Assembly: GCA_964415245.1 (NCBI GenBank) | Contig: CAYQAJ010000201.1 | Coordinates: forward strand, 1-9,720 | Source of the DNA: CAYQAJ01 sp964415245 | Lineage (GTDB): Bacteria > Planctomycetota > Planctomycetia > Pirellulales > Pirellulaceae | Length of the DNA stretch: 9,720 bases | Direction of reading: 5' to 3' | Shown here: positions 1 through 6,975 of the stretch, one piece after another | Numbering within the stretch: position 1 is the stretch's first letter | Layout of the letters: each line of letters begins with the position of its first letter | Program-made: the position numbers and the translations under genes | The notes under the pieces: generated by a model | The model's input: the letters and a program-made list of their open reading frames with translations, nothing else | Databases searched by the model: none | Told to the model about the DNA's origin: nothing

Positions 1-49
1 AGACTCTGCAAATCGAGCCAGTCCCCGGCCGTTTTGAGGGACGTAGGCG

Positions 50-1309
50 ATGGCTCGCGGGGCAGAAGTCGTAATCACCGGCGTGGGAGTGGTGTCGCCT
101 ATCGGCATCGGCAAGGAGGCGTTCTGGCAATCACTCGCTCAGCAGCACAGTGGCGTGCGCCGCATGGAATTGTTCGAGCGGGCGCGGCTCCCCTTCGTCC
201 TGGGGGCCGAAGTGCAAGCGTTCGATGCCAAGCAGTATGTCACGCCGCGCAAGGCTCTCAAAGTCATGTGCCGCGAGATTCAGACCGGCTACAGCGCGGC
301 GGCAATGGCCATGCGCGACGCCGGCCTCGAGCCGGGGTCGGTCGATCCCGATCGCCTGGGCGTCGTGCTAGGCAACGACATGCTCTACTGCGACGTTGCC
401 GAGTTGGTCGACGTGTACCGAAATTGCATCGTGGAAGGGCAGTTTCGCCACGACTCCTGGGGTGTGCGCGCGATGAGCGACGTGAATCCCCTGTGGATGC
501 TCAAGCATCTGCCCAACATGGCGGCGTGCCACATCGGCATCGGTTACGACGCACGGGGGCCGAACAACACCATTACGCTGGGCGAGGCATCCAGCCTGCT
601 GGCAGTGATCGAGGGGAGCGACGTCATCGCCCGGGGCTGGGCCGACGTAATGATCGTCGGCGGCACGGGGTCGCGGCTCAACGTGACGCCGTTGGTCTAT
701 CACGGTGACTTCTACCTCTCGCACCACAACGGCGATCCGGCCCGCGCGGTCCGCCCGTTCGATGCGCGGCGCGACGGCACGGTGTTGGGGGAAGGGGCTG
801 CCGCCTTCGTGCTGGAAAGCCGCGCGCATGCCGCAGCGCGAGGGGCGAGTGCACTGGCCCGGGTCCTCGGTTTTGGCCGCGCGTTCGACACCCGCGCGGG
901 CGGCAGCATGGGAGGCGCGATACGCAATTCGATCGCCGCCGCTCTGGCCATCGCCGAGTTGAAGCCGGAGAAGATTGGGCACGTCAACGCCCACGGACTG
1001 GCCACGCCCGAGCACGATCGGGTCGAAGCGCAGGCGATTCGCGCCGCACTGGGCGACGTGCCAGTGACCGCGCCGAAAAGCTATTTCGGCAACCTGGGCA
1101 GCGGCTCGGGCGCGGTGGAGATGGCCGCCAGCGTGTTGGCGCTCGTTGGGGGGAAAGTGCCGGTAACTCTCAACTACGAATCGCCCGACCCGGAATGCTC
1201 CGTGAACGTGGTACACGGCGAGCCGCTTGCAGCGCGTCATGCCACGGCAGTGGTGCTAAGCCAATCGGGAACGGGACAATCGGCGGCGGTCGTTCTGGGA
1301 GGCGCCTGA
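50..1309 (+). CDS. FabF-like beta-ketoacyl synthase homologue lacking the catalytic Cys (chain-length-factor-like)
   Basis: The 419-residue product has the full length and fold signature of a KAS I/II (FabB/FabF) condensing enzyme of the thiolase superfamily. The N-terminus reads VVITGVGVVSPIG (residues 7-19), and RPFDARRDGTVLGEGA (235-250) and NAHG (313-316) match FabF motifs. In FabF the nucleophile lies in a GPNxxxxTACA motif. Here the aligned stretch is GPNNTITLGEAS (170-181), which puts Glu179 where Cys should be. The KSxxGHxxGAAG motif becomes KSYFGNLGSGSG (343-354), so Asn348 replaces His; only His315 remains. The usual C-terminal NSFGFGGTN loop is also replaced, by LSQSGTGQS. Normal decarboxylative condensation through a Cys thioester is therefore unlikely. 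By analogy with KS-beta/CLF subunits and KSQ domains it may pair with an active ketosynthase or decarboxylate malonyl-ACP, presumably in the cytoplasm. The start is supported by GAGGG at 36-40, nine bases upstream. An upstream gene may end within the first 74 bases, but its frame cannot be fixed. The family call is firm; the role is inferred. Confidence 0.9.
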   Translation: MARGAEVVITGVGVVSPIGIGKEAFWQSLAQQHSGVRRMELFERARLPFVLGAEVQAFDAKQYVTPRKALKVMCREIQTGYSAAAMAMRDAGLEPGSVDPDRLGVVLGNDMLYCDVAELVDVYRNCIVEGQFRHDSWGVRAMSDVNPLWMLKHLPNMAACHIGIGYDARGPNNTITLGEASSLLAVIEGSDVIARGWADVMIVGGTGSRLNVTPLVYHGDFYLSHHNGDPARAVRPFDARRDGTVLGEGAAAFVLESRAHAAARGASALARVLGFGRAFDTRAGGSMGGAIRNSIAAALAIAELKPEKIGHVNAHGLATPEHDRVEAQAIRAALGDVPVTAPKSYFGNLGSGSGAVEMAASVLALVGGKVPVTLNYESPDPECSVNVVHGEPLAARHATAVVLSQSGTGQSAAVVLGGA

Positions 1310-1346
1310 GGCGCACGGCGGCGGACTGAGAATTGGGGATGGGGGT

Positions 1347-1406
1347 GTCCGTGTTCGTCCGTGTCAGTCCGTGCAAGTCCGTGTTCGCCCGCGTTGACCG
1401 CGTTTT
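1347..1406. repeat. degenerate 10-bp tandem repeat, consensus GTCCGTGTTC
   Basis: Six consecutive 10-base units can be read: GTCCGTGTTC, GTCCGTGTCA, GTCCGTGCAA, GTCCGTGTTC, GCCCGCGTTG and ACCGCGTTTT. The first and fourth are identical and the last two are decayed. The array occupies the 126-bp gap between the convergent ketosynthase-like and MMPL genes. From memory, tracts of the type 'tccgtgttc-tccgtgt' are dispersed in planctomycete and verrucomicrobial genomes; I could not check this. No clean hairpin plus T-tract terminator is visible in this gap. Confidence 0.6.
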
Positions 1407-1435
1407 GAGATTGGCGATTGAGGATTGGCGCGGCT

Positions 1436-4400
1436 CTACCCCCGCCGGCCGTGGCCGTCATCGTGGCGCCACGCGCGATCGCCGCCGGAGCGCGTTCGCC
1501 CTCCCTTGTGATGGGGAGCCGGCGTGCCGTGGGGAGCGGGCACTCCCTCGTGCGTCGTGCCGAGCGCCGTGTGCGGCCGCAGCTCCATGGGCGAGGTGGA
1601 CTGGCCGTCGTCGTGCGTGTCGCCGGCGTCCGCTTTTTTGCCTCGCTTGTCCGAGGGCACGAAGAACTTGCCCAGCGGCCCGGCCAATAGCGCCGGCAGA
1701 AACACCAGGTCACCCACCAGCGCCACGGCCAGAAGCATGAGCATCATCACGCCGAACCGCTGCGTGGGCGTGAACGTGCTCAACGCGAACACGCTCAGCC
1801 CCAGCCCGCCGATCAGCGTGGTCTGCGTCATGGCAGTCGCCACGCGGCGAAACGCGGCCCGAATCGCCTGCCGCCGGTCGAGCCCCTGCGCGATGCCGTG
1901 GCGGAACCAGTTCAGGAAGTGAATCGTGTCGTCGACCGCCACGCCCATCGCCACGCTGGCGGTCATCATCGTTCCCACGTCGACCAGCACGTCCAGGTAG
2001 CCCATCGTCCCGAAGATGATCACCACCGGAAACACGTTGGGCAGCATCGACACCATGCCCGCGCTGGGGTTGAGGAGGTTGGTGGGGCTCAGCTTGCCGC
2101 TCCGCAACAGCACCATCATCACCAGCGTGATCATCACGAAGGCCAGGGCGATGCTGTTCACCAGGCTGTTGAGCAGTGTCCGCTGGGCCTTGTACACGAT
2201 GGGCACCAGGCCGGTGTACACCACCGACACGTTGTCGTCTCGCTTGTTGGCCGTGAGTGCCGCGTGCACGTGGGGATCGAACTGGTGATCGCGGGCATCG
2301 ACCCAGGTGCGGGCGTGCTGTCGCAAAAACTCCACGTCGTAGTCGGCGTGATCGCGAGCCAGCACGACGCAGTCGTAACGGGCCAACTCGGCTGCCAACG
2401 CGTCGCTGGTGGGAAAGGCTTCGCTCAGCGGTTGCAGTTCGGGCACGTGCCACTGAAGCCGGCGTTTGGGATCGGGCCGGGCTGCCGTCGGTTCGAGAAA
2501 GCCGCGGTTGATCAATAGATCGCGGAGCGTTTCGGCGAAGATGGCCGTCTGGTCGATCGTCGGGCCTGCCGCGCTGTCGGCCGACGACTTGCCGCCGCTT
2601 CCGTTTGCCGCGCCGTTGCCGACGGCGCCTTCCGCCGGTCGAGGCAACGGCCCGCCGAGCACGAGCACCGAGGCGGTGGCCGATGCGTCGTCGCGCTGGG
2701 CTTCGACGCTCGTCAGCACTTCCTGCCGGCAGCGGTAGCCGGCCATGATCGGTTCGACCACCCGCTGAAGCTGGCCCACGAACTCGCCGTAGTCGACGTC
2801 GTTCAAGGCACCCAGCCGCAGGCTGATCCGCCACAGTTCGCTGCCATCCCGCTTGTCGATTCGCAGGTAGTCGGAGTGCAGTAGCTCGTCGCGGTGCATT
2901 TCCAGGCGGCCGTTGAAGGCGCCGCGCGTGCTGCGAAAGCTGCCGCTGGGGCCAGGCAGGTCCTCGACGAACGTCGAGGCCAGCATGCCGCGACCTACCA
3001 CGTCGAGCCCCTCGGCCCCAAACTCGCGCTCGACCGCTTTGTAAACGCGATCGGAGATTTCCATCCGCTCGAGAAAGTTGAGCTGCACCCGCTCCTGGGC
3101 CAGGTCACGATCCTGGGCCGTTTCCAGCTCGCTGGTGCTGGGAAGAATCATCGGGGGCCGCACGCGGCCGACAATCTCCATCGGCACCAGCTTGCCCTGG
3201 TTCGCCTCCATCCACTCGTAGTCGCGGATGATCTTGGCGTCGCCGTCGAACAGCTTGAGCAGCTTGACCGAAGTGTTGACCCGCGTCAGTCCGATCGCGA
3301 ACACAATCAGCACCGCCGTGCACGCGCCGGTAACCCACCAGTGCCTGCGGACAATCCAGTCGCCCATGCGCTCCCAGAAGCCCTGTATCCACTGGTGTAC
3401 GGTGTCGGCGGTGGTGTTCGGGTCGCTGCCGCCATCGCCGGGCTTCGTTTTTCGGCGCGGGGAAGGCCACATCTGCAGCGCTGCGGGAAGAAACACAAAC
3501 ACCAGCCCCAGCGCGACCATCGTGCCGATGGCCGAGTAGAAGCCAAATTTCTTGATCGGAACGATGTTGCTGGCGTACAGCGAAACCAATCCCAGGGCGG
3601 TCGTGAAAGCCGCGAGGGTGCAGGGCCTCCAGGCGGCGCGCAGCGCGGCGCCGGGCGCCCCTTCCAGCCCGTTCTCTTCGGCCGCCTCGCGATAGTAGTT
3701 GACGATGTGAACCGCGGAGGAAAGTGCCAGCACGTATACCAGCGACGGCATCGAGAGAAGTACGGCGTCGACCGAGCCGCCCGTCCACCACACGAGCGAA
3801 AGGCTGGTAACGGCCGCCACGCCGCCGACGAAAAAGATCAGAAAGGTAACCTTAAAGCTGCGAAAGCACAGGTACGCCAGGCCGAAGCCGACGAGGGCCG
3901 AATAGGTGACCAGCCGCATCAGGGTTCGGGACCCCTCTTCGTCGATGGCCACATTGTCGACCGGCGGTCCGCCCAGTTTCAGATCCTCGACCGCGATGCC
4001 GCACTCGCCCGTGGCCAGCGCCAGGATGCGTCCGCGCGGCTTGCCCATGATCGGCCGGCCCACCACGCGGCTCAGGTCGCGCTTCGCCGCGTCGCTGAGC
4101 GTCACCACGATGCACGTTTGCCGCGCCGGCGGCGCGACGCCCAGGCGGTCAAACAGCGCCAGCCAATGCGCCTCCTTCTCGTGTTGCGGGGTGGCCCGCA
4201 GGCGCTCCAGGTCGCCGCCGTACTTTTCGTCGACCAACTCCTGAACGAACGCGGCGAAAGTGGCTTCCCAGTCCTGGGGCAACTCGGCCGTCTTGCGCGA
4301 CCCCAGCACGTGCTTCAGATCGCTCGTCGTCCAATGAAAGTCGCCGGGGGGCTGAGGTCCAAACAGCGTCCCCTCGAGCCGCTCCACGGCCTCGCGGCGG

Positions 4401-5440
4401 GCCGTTTCGCCGGCGATCTGTTCGTTCGACTCTCCCCGCGGCCGCAGCGTTCCTCCCTCACCGGCCAACCGCTCGAGCACCTCGGGGCCGGTCGTCACCG
4501 TCTTGAAGTATCGCGCCGTGAGCTTGCGCGGATCGTTGTGGAACGGATTGGGCTTGCCCGGCCGCGCCGCACGGCCGAACGTAGCCAAATACGTTCCGTG
4601 GAGCCGCTTACCGACCAGCTTCCGCTCGATCGAGCGATAGGAAGCGCCGACGATGTTGCGGTCGCCGTCCCAGCGGTACAGCTCGCCGTCGGGCGTGACG
4701 TAGTACCACAGGTCGTTGTCGCCGACAAGCCACTTCTCGCCCTGGCCTCCCCAGTCCTCGTAGTAGTCGCCCGTGGGGAAAAGTCCCAGCTTGTCGCCCA
4801 ACTCGTGGGCTGCCTTTTGCGCGGCGGCCAGGTCGGCCGTGTCGTCGCGGGGTGTGGCCGCGCGAGACAGTCGAGCTTCGGCAGGCGCGGTGTTGTGGGA
4901 ATCGCCGTGCGAGGCAGTGTCGGGCGGCTGGGAATCATCCGCCGGCACACTGACCGGCGCTTCGGACCCGTCGAGTTGTGCACCTTCGCGCGGCGGATTG
5001 TCGGGCGATTCGCCCCCGTCCGATGGCGGCCGGGCGGCTAGTGCGCCGTTGGCCCTGTGCGACAGATCGGCCTGTGCATCGTTGGCCGCACTCGCCGGGT
5101 CGGCCGTCGCGTCGCCGTGGCCCGGAGGCGGTGCGCACTCCGCCTTGAGCTTCTCCACCAGCAGAGCGAAACGCGGATCCTCGTCCGTACACCCGGGCCA
5201 GCTCACGACCACAAACTGCTCGCCGAGGAAGTGGTCGCGGAACCACTCCAGTTCCCGGGTCTCGTGAAAGCTCGCAGGGAGCCAGTCGCGGACATCGTTT
5301 TTCATTCCCCGCACGGCCAGTCGTGCACCGCGAAACTGCGACGGCACCAGAAAGAACACCGCCAGCAGGATCACCAGGGCGACGGGGCACGCGCCCAGTA
5401 GCGGAATGCGAATCCGACGTGCCAGGAGGCTGGGTTTCAT
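1436..5440 (-). CDS. MMPL/RND-superfamily exporter with oversized periplasmic regions
   Basis: The product is 1334 residues. A single hydrophobic anchor (about 13-33) is followed by a long extracytoplasmic region (about 34-508). The first permease half (about 508-655) has several membrane segments, then comes a short linker. An anchor (about 701-718), a second extracytoplasmic region (719-1087) and a second permease half (about 1090-1260) follow. The repeated anchor-loop-permease plan and the GVAVDDTIHF motif (Asp1170-Asp1171), the expected proton-relay position, identify an inner-membrane, proton-driven MMPL/RND exporter. The corresponding site in the first half, LALSSAVHIV (571-580), has no acidic residue. 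HpnN-like relatives are near 870 residues. The excess lies in a low-complexity Ala/Pro/Asp/Ser stretch (about 101-205), a Trp/Tyr-rich segment (225-260), another Gly/Ala/Ser stretch (929-960) and a His-rich tail (1262-1334). The substrate is unknown; lipids or lipid-like molecules are usual for the family. No Shine-Dalgarno sequence is evident before the ATG, but the anchor begins soon after it, so this start is reasonable. It is convergent with the ketosynthase-like gene. Confidence 0.92.
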   Translation of the reverse strand: MKPSLLARRIRIPLLGACPVALVILLAVFFLVPSQFRGARLAVRGMKNDVRDWLPASFHETRELEWFRDHFLGEQFVVVSWPGCTDEDPRFALLVEKLKAECAPPPGHGDATADPASAANDAQADLSHRANGALAARPPSDGGESPDNPPREGAQLDGSEAPVSVPADDSQPPDTASHGDSHNTAPAEARLSRAATPRDDTADLAAAQKAAHELGDKLGLFPTGDYYEDWGGQGEKWLVGDNDLWYYVTPDGELYRWDGDRNIVGASYRSIERKLVGKRLHGTYLATFGRAARPGKPNPFHNDPRKLTARYFKTVTTGPEVLERLAGEGGTLRPRGESNEQIAGETARREAVERLEGTLFGPQPPGDFHWTTSDLKHVLGSRKTAELPQDWEATFAAFVQELVDEKYGGDLERLRATPQHEKEAHWLALFDRLGVAPPARQTCIVVTLSDAAKRDLSRVVGRPIMGKPRGRILALATGECGIAVEDLKLGGPPVDNVAIDEEGSRTLMRLVTYSALVGFGLAYLCFRSFKVTFLIFFVGGVAAVTSLSLVWWTGGSVDAVLLSMPSLVYVLALSSAVHIVNYYREAAEENGLEGAPGAALRAAWRPCTLAAFTTALGLVSLYASNIVPIKKFGFYSAIGTMVALGLVFVFLPAALQMWPSPRRKTKPGDGGSDPNTTADTVHQWIQGFWERMGDWIVRRHWWVTGACTAVLIVFAIGLTRVNTSVKLLKLFDGDAKIIRDYEWMEANQGKLVPMEIVGRVRPPMILPSTSELETAQDRDLAQERVQLNFLERMEISDRVYKAVEREFGAEGLDVVGRGMLASTFVEDLPGPSGSFRSTRGAFNGRLEMHRDELLHSDYLRIDKRDGSELWRISLRLGALNDVDYGEFVGQLQRVVEPIMAGYRCRQEVLTSVEAQRDDASATASVLVLGGPLPRPAEGAVGNGAANGSGGKSSADSAAGPTIDQTAIFAETLRDLLINRGFLEPTAARPDPKRRLQWHVPELQPLSEAFPTSDALAAELARYDCVVLARDHADYDVEFLRQHARTWVDARDHQFDPHVHAALTANKRDDNVSVVYTGLVPIVYKAQRTLLNSLVNSIALAFVMITLVMMVLLRSGKLSPTNLLNPSAGMVSMLPNVFPVVIIFGTMGYLDVLVDVGTMMTASVAMGVAVDDTIHFLNWFRHGIAQGLDRRQAIRAAFRRVATAMTQTTLIGGLGLSVFALSTFTPTQRFGVMMLMLLAVALVGDLVFLPALLAGPLGKFFVPSDKRGKKADAGDTHDDGQSTSPMELRPHTALGTTHEGVPAPHGTPAPHHKGGRTRSGGDRAWRHDDGHGRRG

Positions 5441-6005
5441 GCGGCAAGAAGGGGTCGGTAGCGGGTTTCGGTCGCGCGCCAGCGCTCGCTGTCCGGAGCG
5501 CCAGAAGGTCCGCTAACGTAGCCGCCATTCCCCGGGGCGCCCACATCGCTCTTGACGGCCCAATCGGCCGCTGGGGCGATGATGCCCGAGTGGAAAAGCT
5601 TGCCCGACCCGTATACCCGGCCCAGTGTCGCGGCGAATCGGCGCCGCTCAGCGGGACGGGAAACCTTCCTTGCGCGTCAGGTGGGCCGCCGGCGCTGGGG
5701 CCGCCGCATTTCCGTTGCGGCGACTTGCCGCCGACCGGTCGAGCGCGAGCGATTGCCTTGCGCCGACCGGGGGCGTGCGAAGTTGCGGCCGTCTCTTATA
5801 CGTGAATCGACCGTCCGCAACCGACCCCATCAGCCGAAATGGCAGGGGCTGCCTCGACGGCACCGGTCGTAAGGCCGATGCTAGCACGCGCGGTAGGCAG
5901 CGCCCTCCGTGCCGTTCCGCATTGGGCGCCATATTGGAACGGCACGGAGGCCGTTCCCTACAGCGCCCGTATTGGCAACGATCGCCACGCTCTGGGCGAA
6001 GCGAT
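5441..6005. other. 565-bp intergenic region without a credible gene
   Basis: This gap lies upstream of the leftward MMPL gene and downstream of the leftward DUF4013 gene. The open frames crossing it are Arg/Pro/Ala-rich, mutually overlapping, lack ribosome-binding sites and resemble no family, so I call none of them. The MMPL promoter should lie in the left part, but I cannot name a convincing -35/-10 pair. A small inverted repeat, GCGCTC/GAGCGC (5482-5487 and 5496-5501), sits about 45-60 bases upstream of the MMPL start. The right end carries the long inverted repeat listed separately (5888-5966). Confidence 0.6.
5888..5966. repeat. 79-bp imperfect inverted repeat (REP-like element)
   Basis: The 31-base arms, 5888-5918 and 5936-5966, are complementary at 27 of 31 positions and flank a 17-base spacer. 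The 15 bases next to the spacer pair perfectly (CCTCCGTGCCGTTCC with GGAACGGCACGGAGG). The right arm also folds on itself: GGAACGG (5936-5942) pairs with CCGTTCC (5951-5957) around an 8-base loop. The element starts about 40 bases past the stop codon of the leftward DUF4013 gene, so it could fold at the 3' end of that mRNA. I recall TAGGGAACGG...CCGTTCC sequences as common dispersed palindromes in planctomycetes; membership in a repeat family is inferred. Confidence 0.75.
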
Positions 6006-6845
6006 TCAATACGGCTGGGGCTGGACCTGCGCGGCATACTCCGGCTTCACGCGAACCGGCGGCGGCTTCATCGGAATGGGCTCTCCGCCGCGGGCCAGAT
6101 ACAGCTCGTAAAGCTGGTACTGCAAGTGTGCCCAGGCCATGTAAACGATCGCCATCGCAGGGTACACGCCCAGGCAAAACAGCGCCATGCCGACGGCGAA
6201 GAATATGGCCCCTGTCATCGTCAAAAACATCAGCGTGAGTAGCTCTTCCACCCACACCCGGCGAATGAAGTCGAACGTCCAACCCAGGCGAAACGCCTGG
6301 CCAAAGTCCTGCGACAGCCCGGCGCGCAGCGTGATCGGAAGAATCACCATTTGCATCGCGAACGAAAGCGCCAACGCCAGCAGGATCGCCGTCGGAATGG
6401 CAATGCCCAACACAACCGGCGCCGCATCGCCCGCTGCCGCCGCGAGCCCGCCGATGGCGAACATCGATCCGTAGATCAGCACCATGAATACCGGCTGCAG
6501 CACGAACATTAGCACCAGCGCCACCAGGAACGGCCACAGACTGCGCTGCAGGTAATACCCCAACCGGTTCATGTCGAACGCCGGGTACTTCTCGCCGTCG
6601 CCGCGGTGTAACGATTCGATCACGTCTTCCTGATAACCCAGCGCCACGAGCGGCCCGACGACGGGAACAAGCCGACACACCGAGCAGGCCAGCAGCGTCA
6701 TGCCCCAACTCGGATGGTCGAACAGAAACCGGTACGAGTACAGATACTGCATGCCGGCGGGCGGGCGCGTACTTTGTTTGCCCGGCATCCTCTCGCTGAA
6801 TGGAACCTCTTCAAAGTCGGATAGTTGCGACGGACGATCGCTCAT
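6006..6845 (-). CDS. DUF4013-family polytopic membrane protein
   Basis: From the Met codon at 6845-6843 the product is 279 residues. A polar N-terminus (about 1-35) precedes membrane segments near residues 48-70, 103-135, 142-172 and 202-240. The C-terminus is a short Pro-rich tail ending VQPQPY. The stretch VPVVGPLVALGYQEDVIESL (60-79), then a polar G-x-G-x-x-x-x-P-x-F-D segment (82-91), resembles the start of DUF4013: a Pro-containing hydrophobic hairpin, a Gly-Tyr and a 'lPeFd' loop. The family's function is not known. The frame stays open upstream to 6974, but those 43 extra residues are Arg/Pro/His-rich and look non-coding; MSDRPSQL is a more natural start, though its Shine-Dalgarno sequence is weak. 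The zinc-ribbon membrane gene lies 130 bases upstream on the same strand, so co-transcription is likely. Confidence 0.8.
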   Translation of the reverse strand: MSDRPSQLSDFEEVPFSERMPGKQSTRPPAGMQYLYSYRFLFDHPSWGMTLLACSVCRLVPVVGPLVALGYQEDVIESLHRGDGEKYPAFDMNRLGYYLQRSLWPFLVALVLMFVLQPVFMVLIYGSMFAIGGLAAAAGDAAPVVLGIAIPTAILLALALSFAMQMVILPITLRAGLSQDFGQAFRLGWTFDFIRRVWVEELLTLMFLTMTGAIFFAVGMALFCLGVYPAMAIVYMAWAHLQYQLYELYLARGGEPIPMKPPPVRVKPEYAAQVQPQPY

Positions 6846-6975
6846 GTCGTGCCCATCCAGAAGCTCGTGTGCGCCGCGATGGCAGCGGTTACTCCGCACT
6901 TGGTGCTTGGCCCCCGCGGTTTGCGCGGGCGTCCGGCCATTGCTCGGCGGGTCGCCGCGAGCCCGTCGTCGCATC

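Noticed and set aside
1..74. C-terminal end of an upstream gene
   Set aside because: Two frames end here (stop at 35-37 or at 72-74) and neither short tail is recognisable, so a partial gene cannot be supported, although one probably exists.
34..708. 224-codon + strand frame overlapping the start of the ketosynthase-like gene
   Set aside because: Arg/Gly/Ser-rich frame-shifted shadow of the real gene, with no motif.
368..1240. 290-codon open frame antisense to the ketosynthase-like gene
   Set aside because: Composition is Arg/His/Ala-rich with no domain. The opposite strand carries clear ketosynthase motifs.
1302..1314. GCGCCT-G-AGGCGC palindrome across the ketosynthase-like stop codon
   Set aside because: The one-base centre leaves no usable hairpin loop and no T-tract follows, so a terminator call is not justified.
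2894..5041. Long open frame (715 codons) on the + strand inside the MMPL gene
   Set aside because: It is antisense to a well-supported exporter, is rich in Arg/His/Gln/Gly with no membrane segments or recognisable motif, and is the expected by-product of high-GC codon bias.
5323..6242. Several overlapping open frames in the 5441-6005 gap
   Set aside because: None has a plausible ribosome-binding site, domain or credible composition. They overlap each other and run into the neighbouring genes.
6846..6974. 43-residue N-terminal extension of the DUF4013 protein
   Set aside because: Arg/Pro/His-rich, unlike the family start. It would reach back to within two bases of the upstream stop, and MSDRPSQL at 6845 is more natural.
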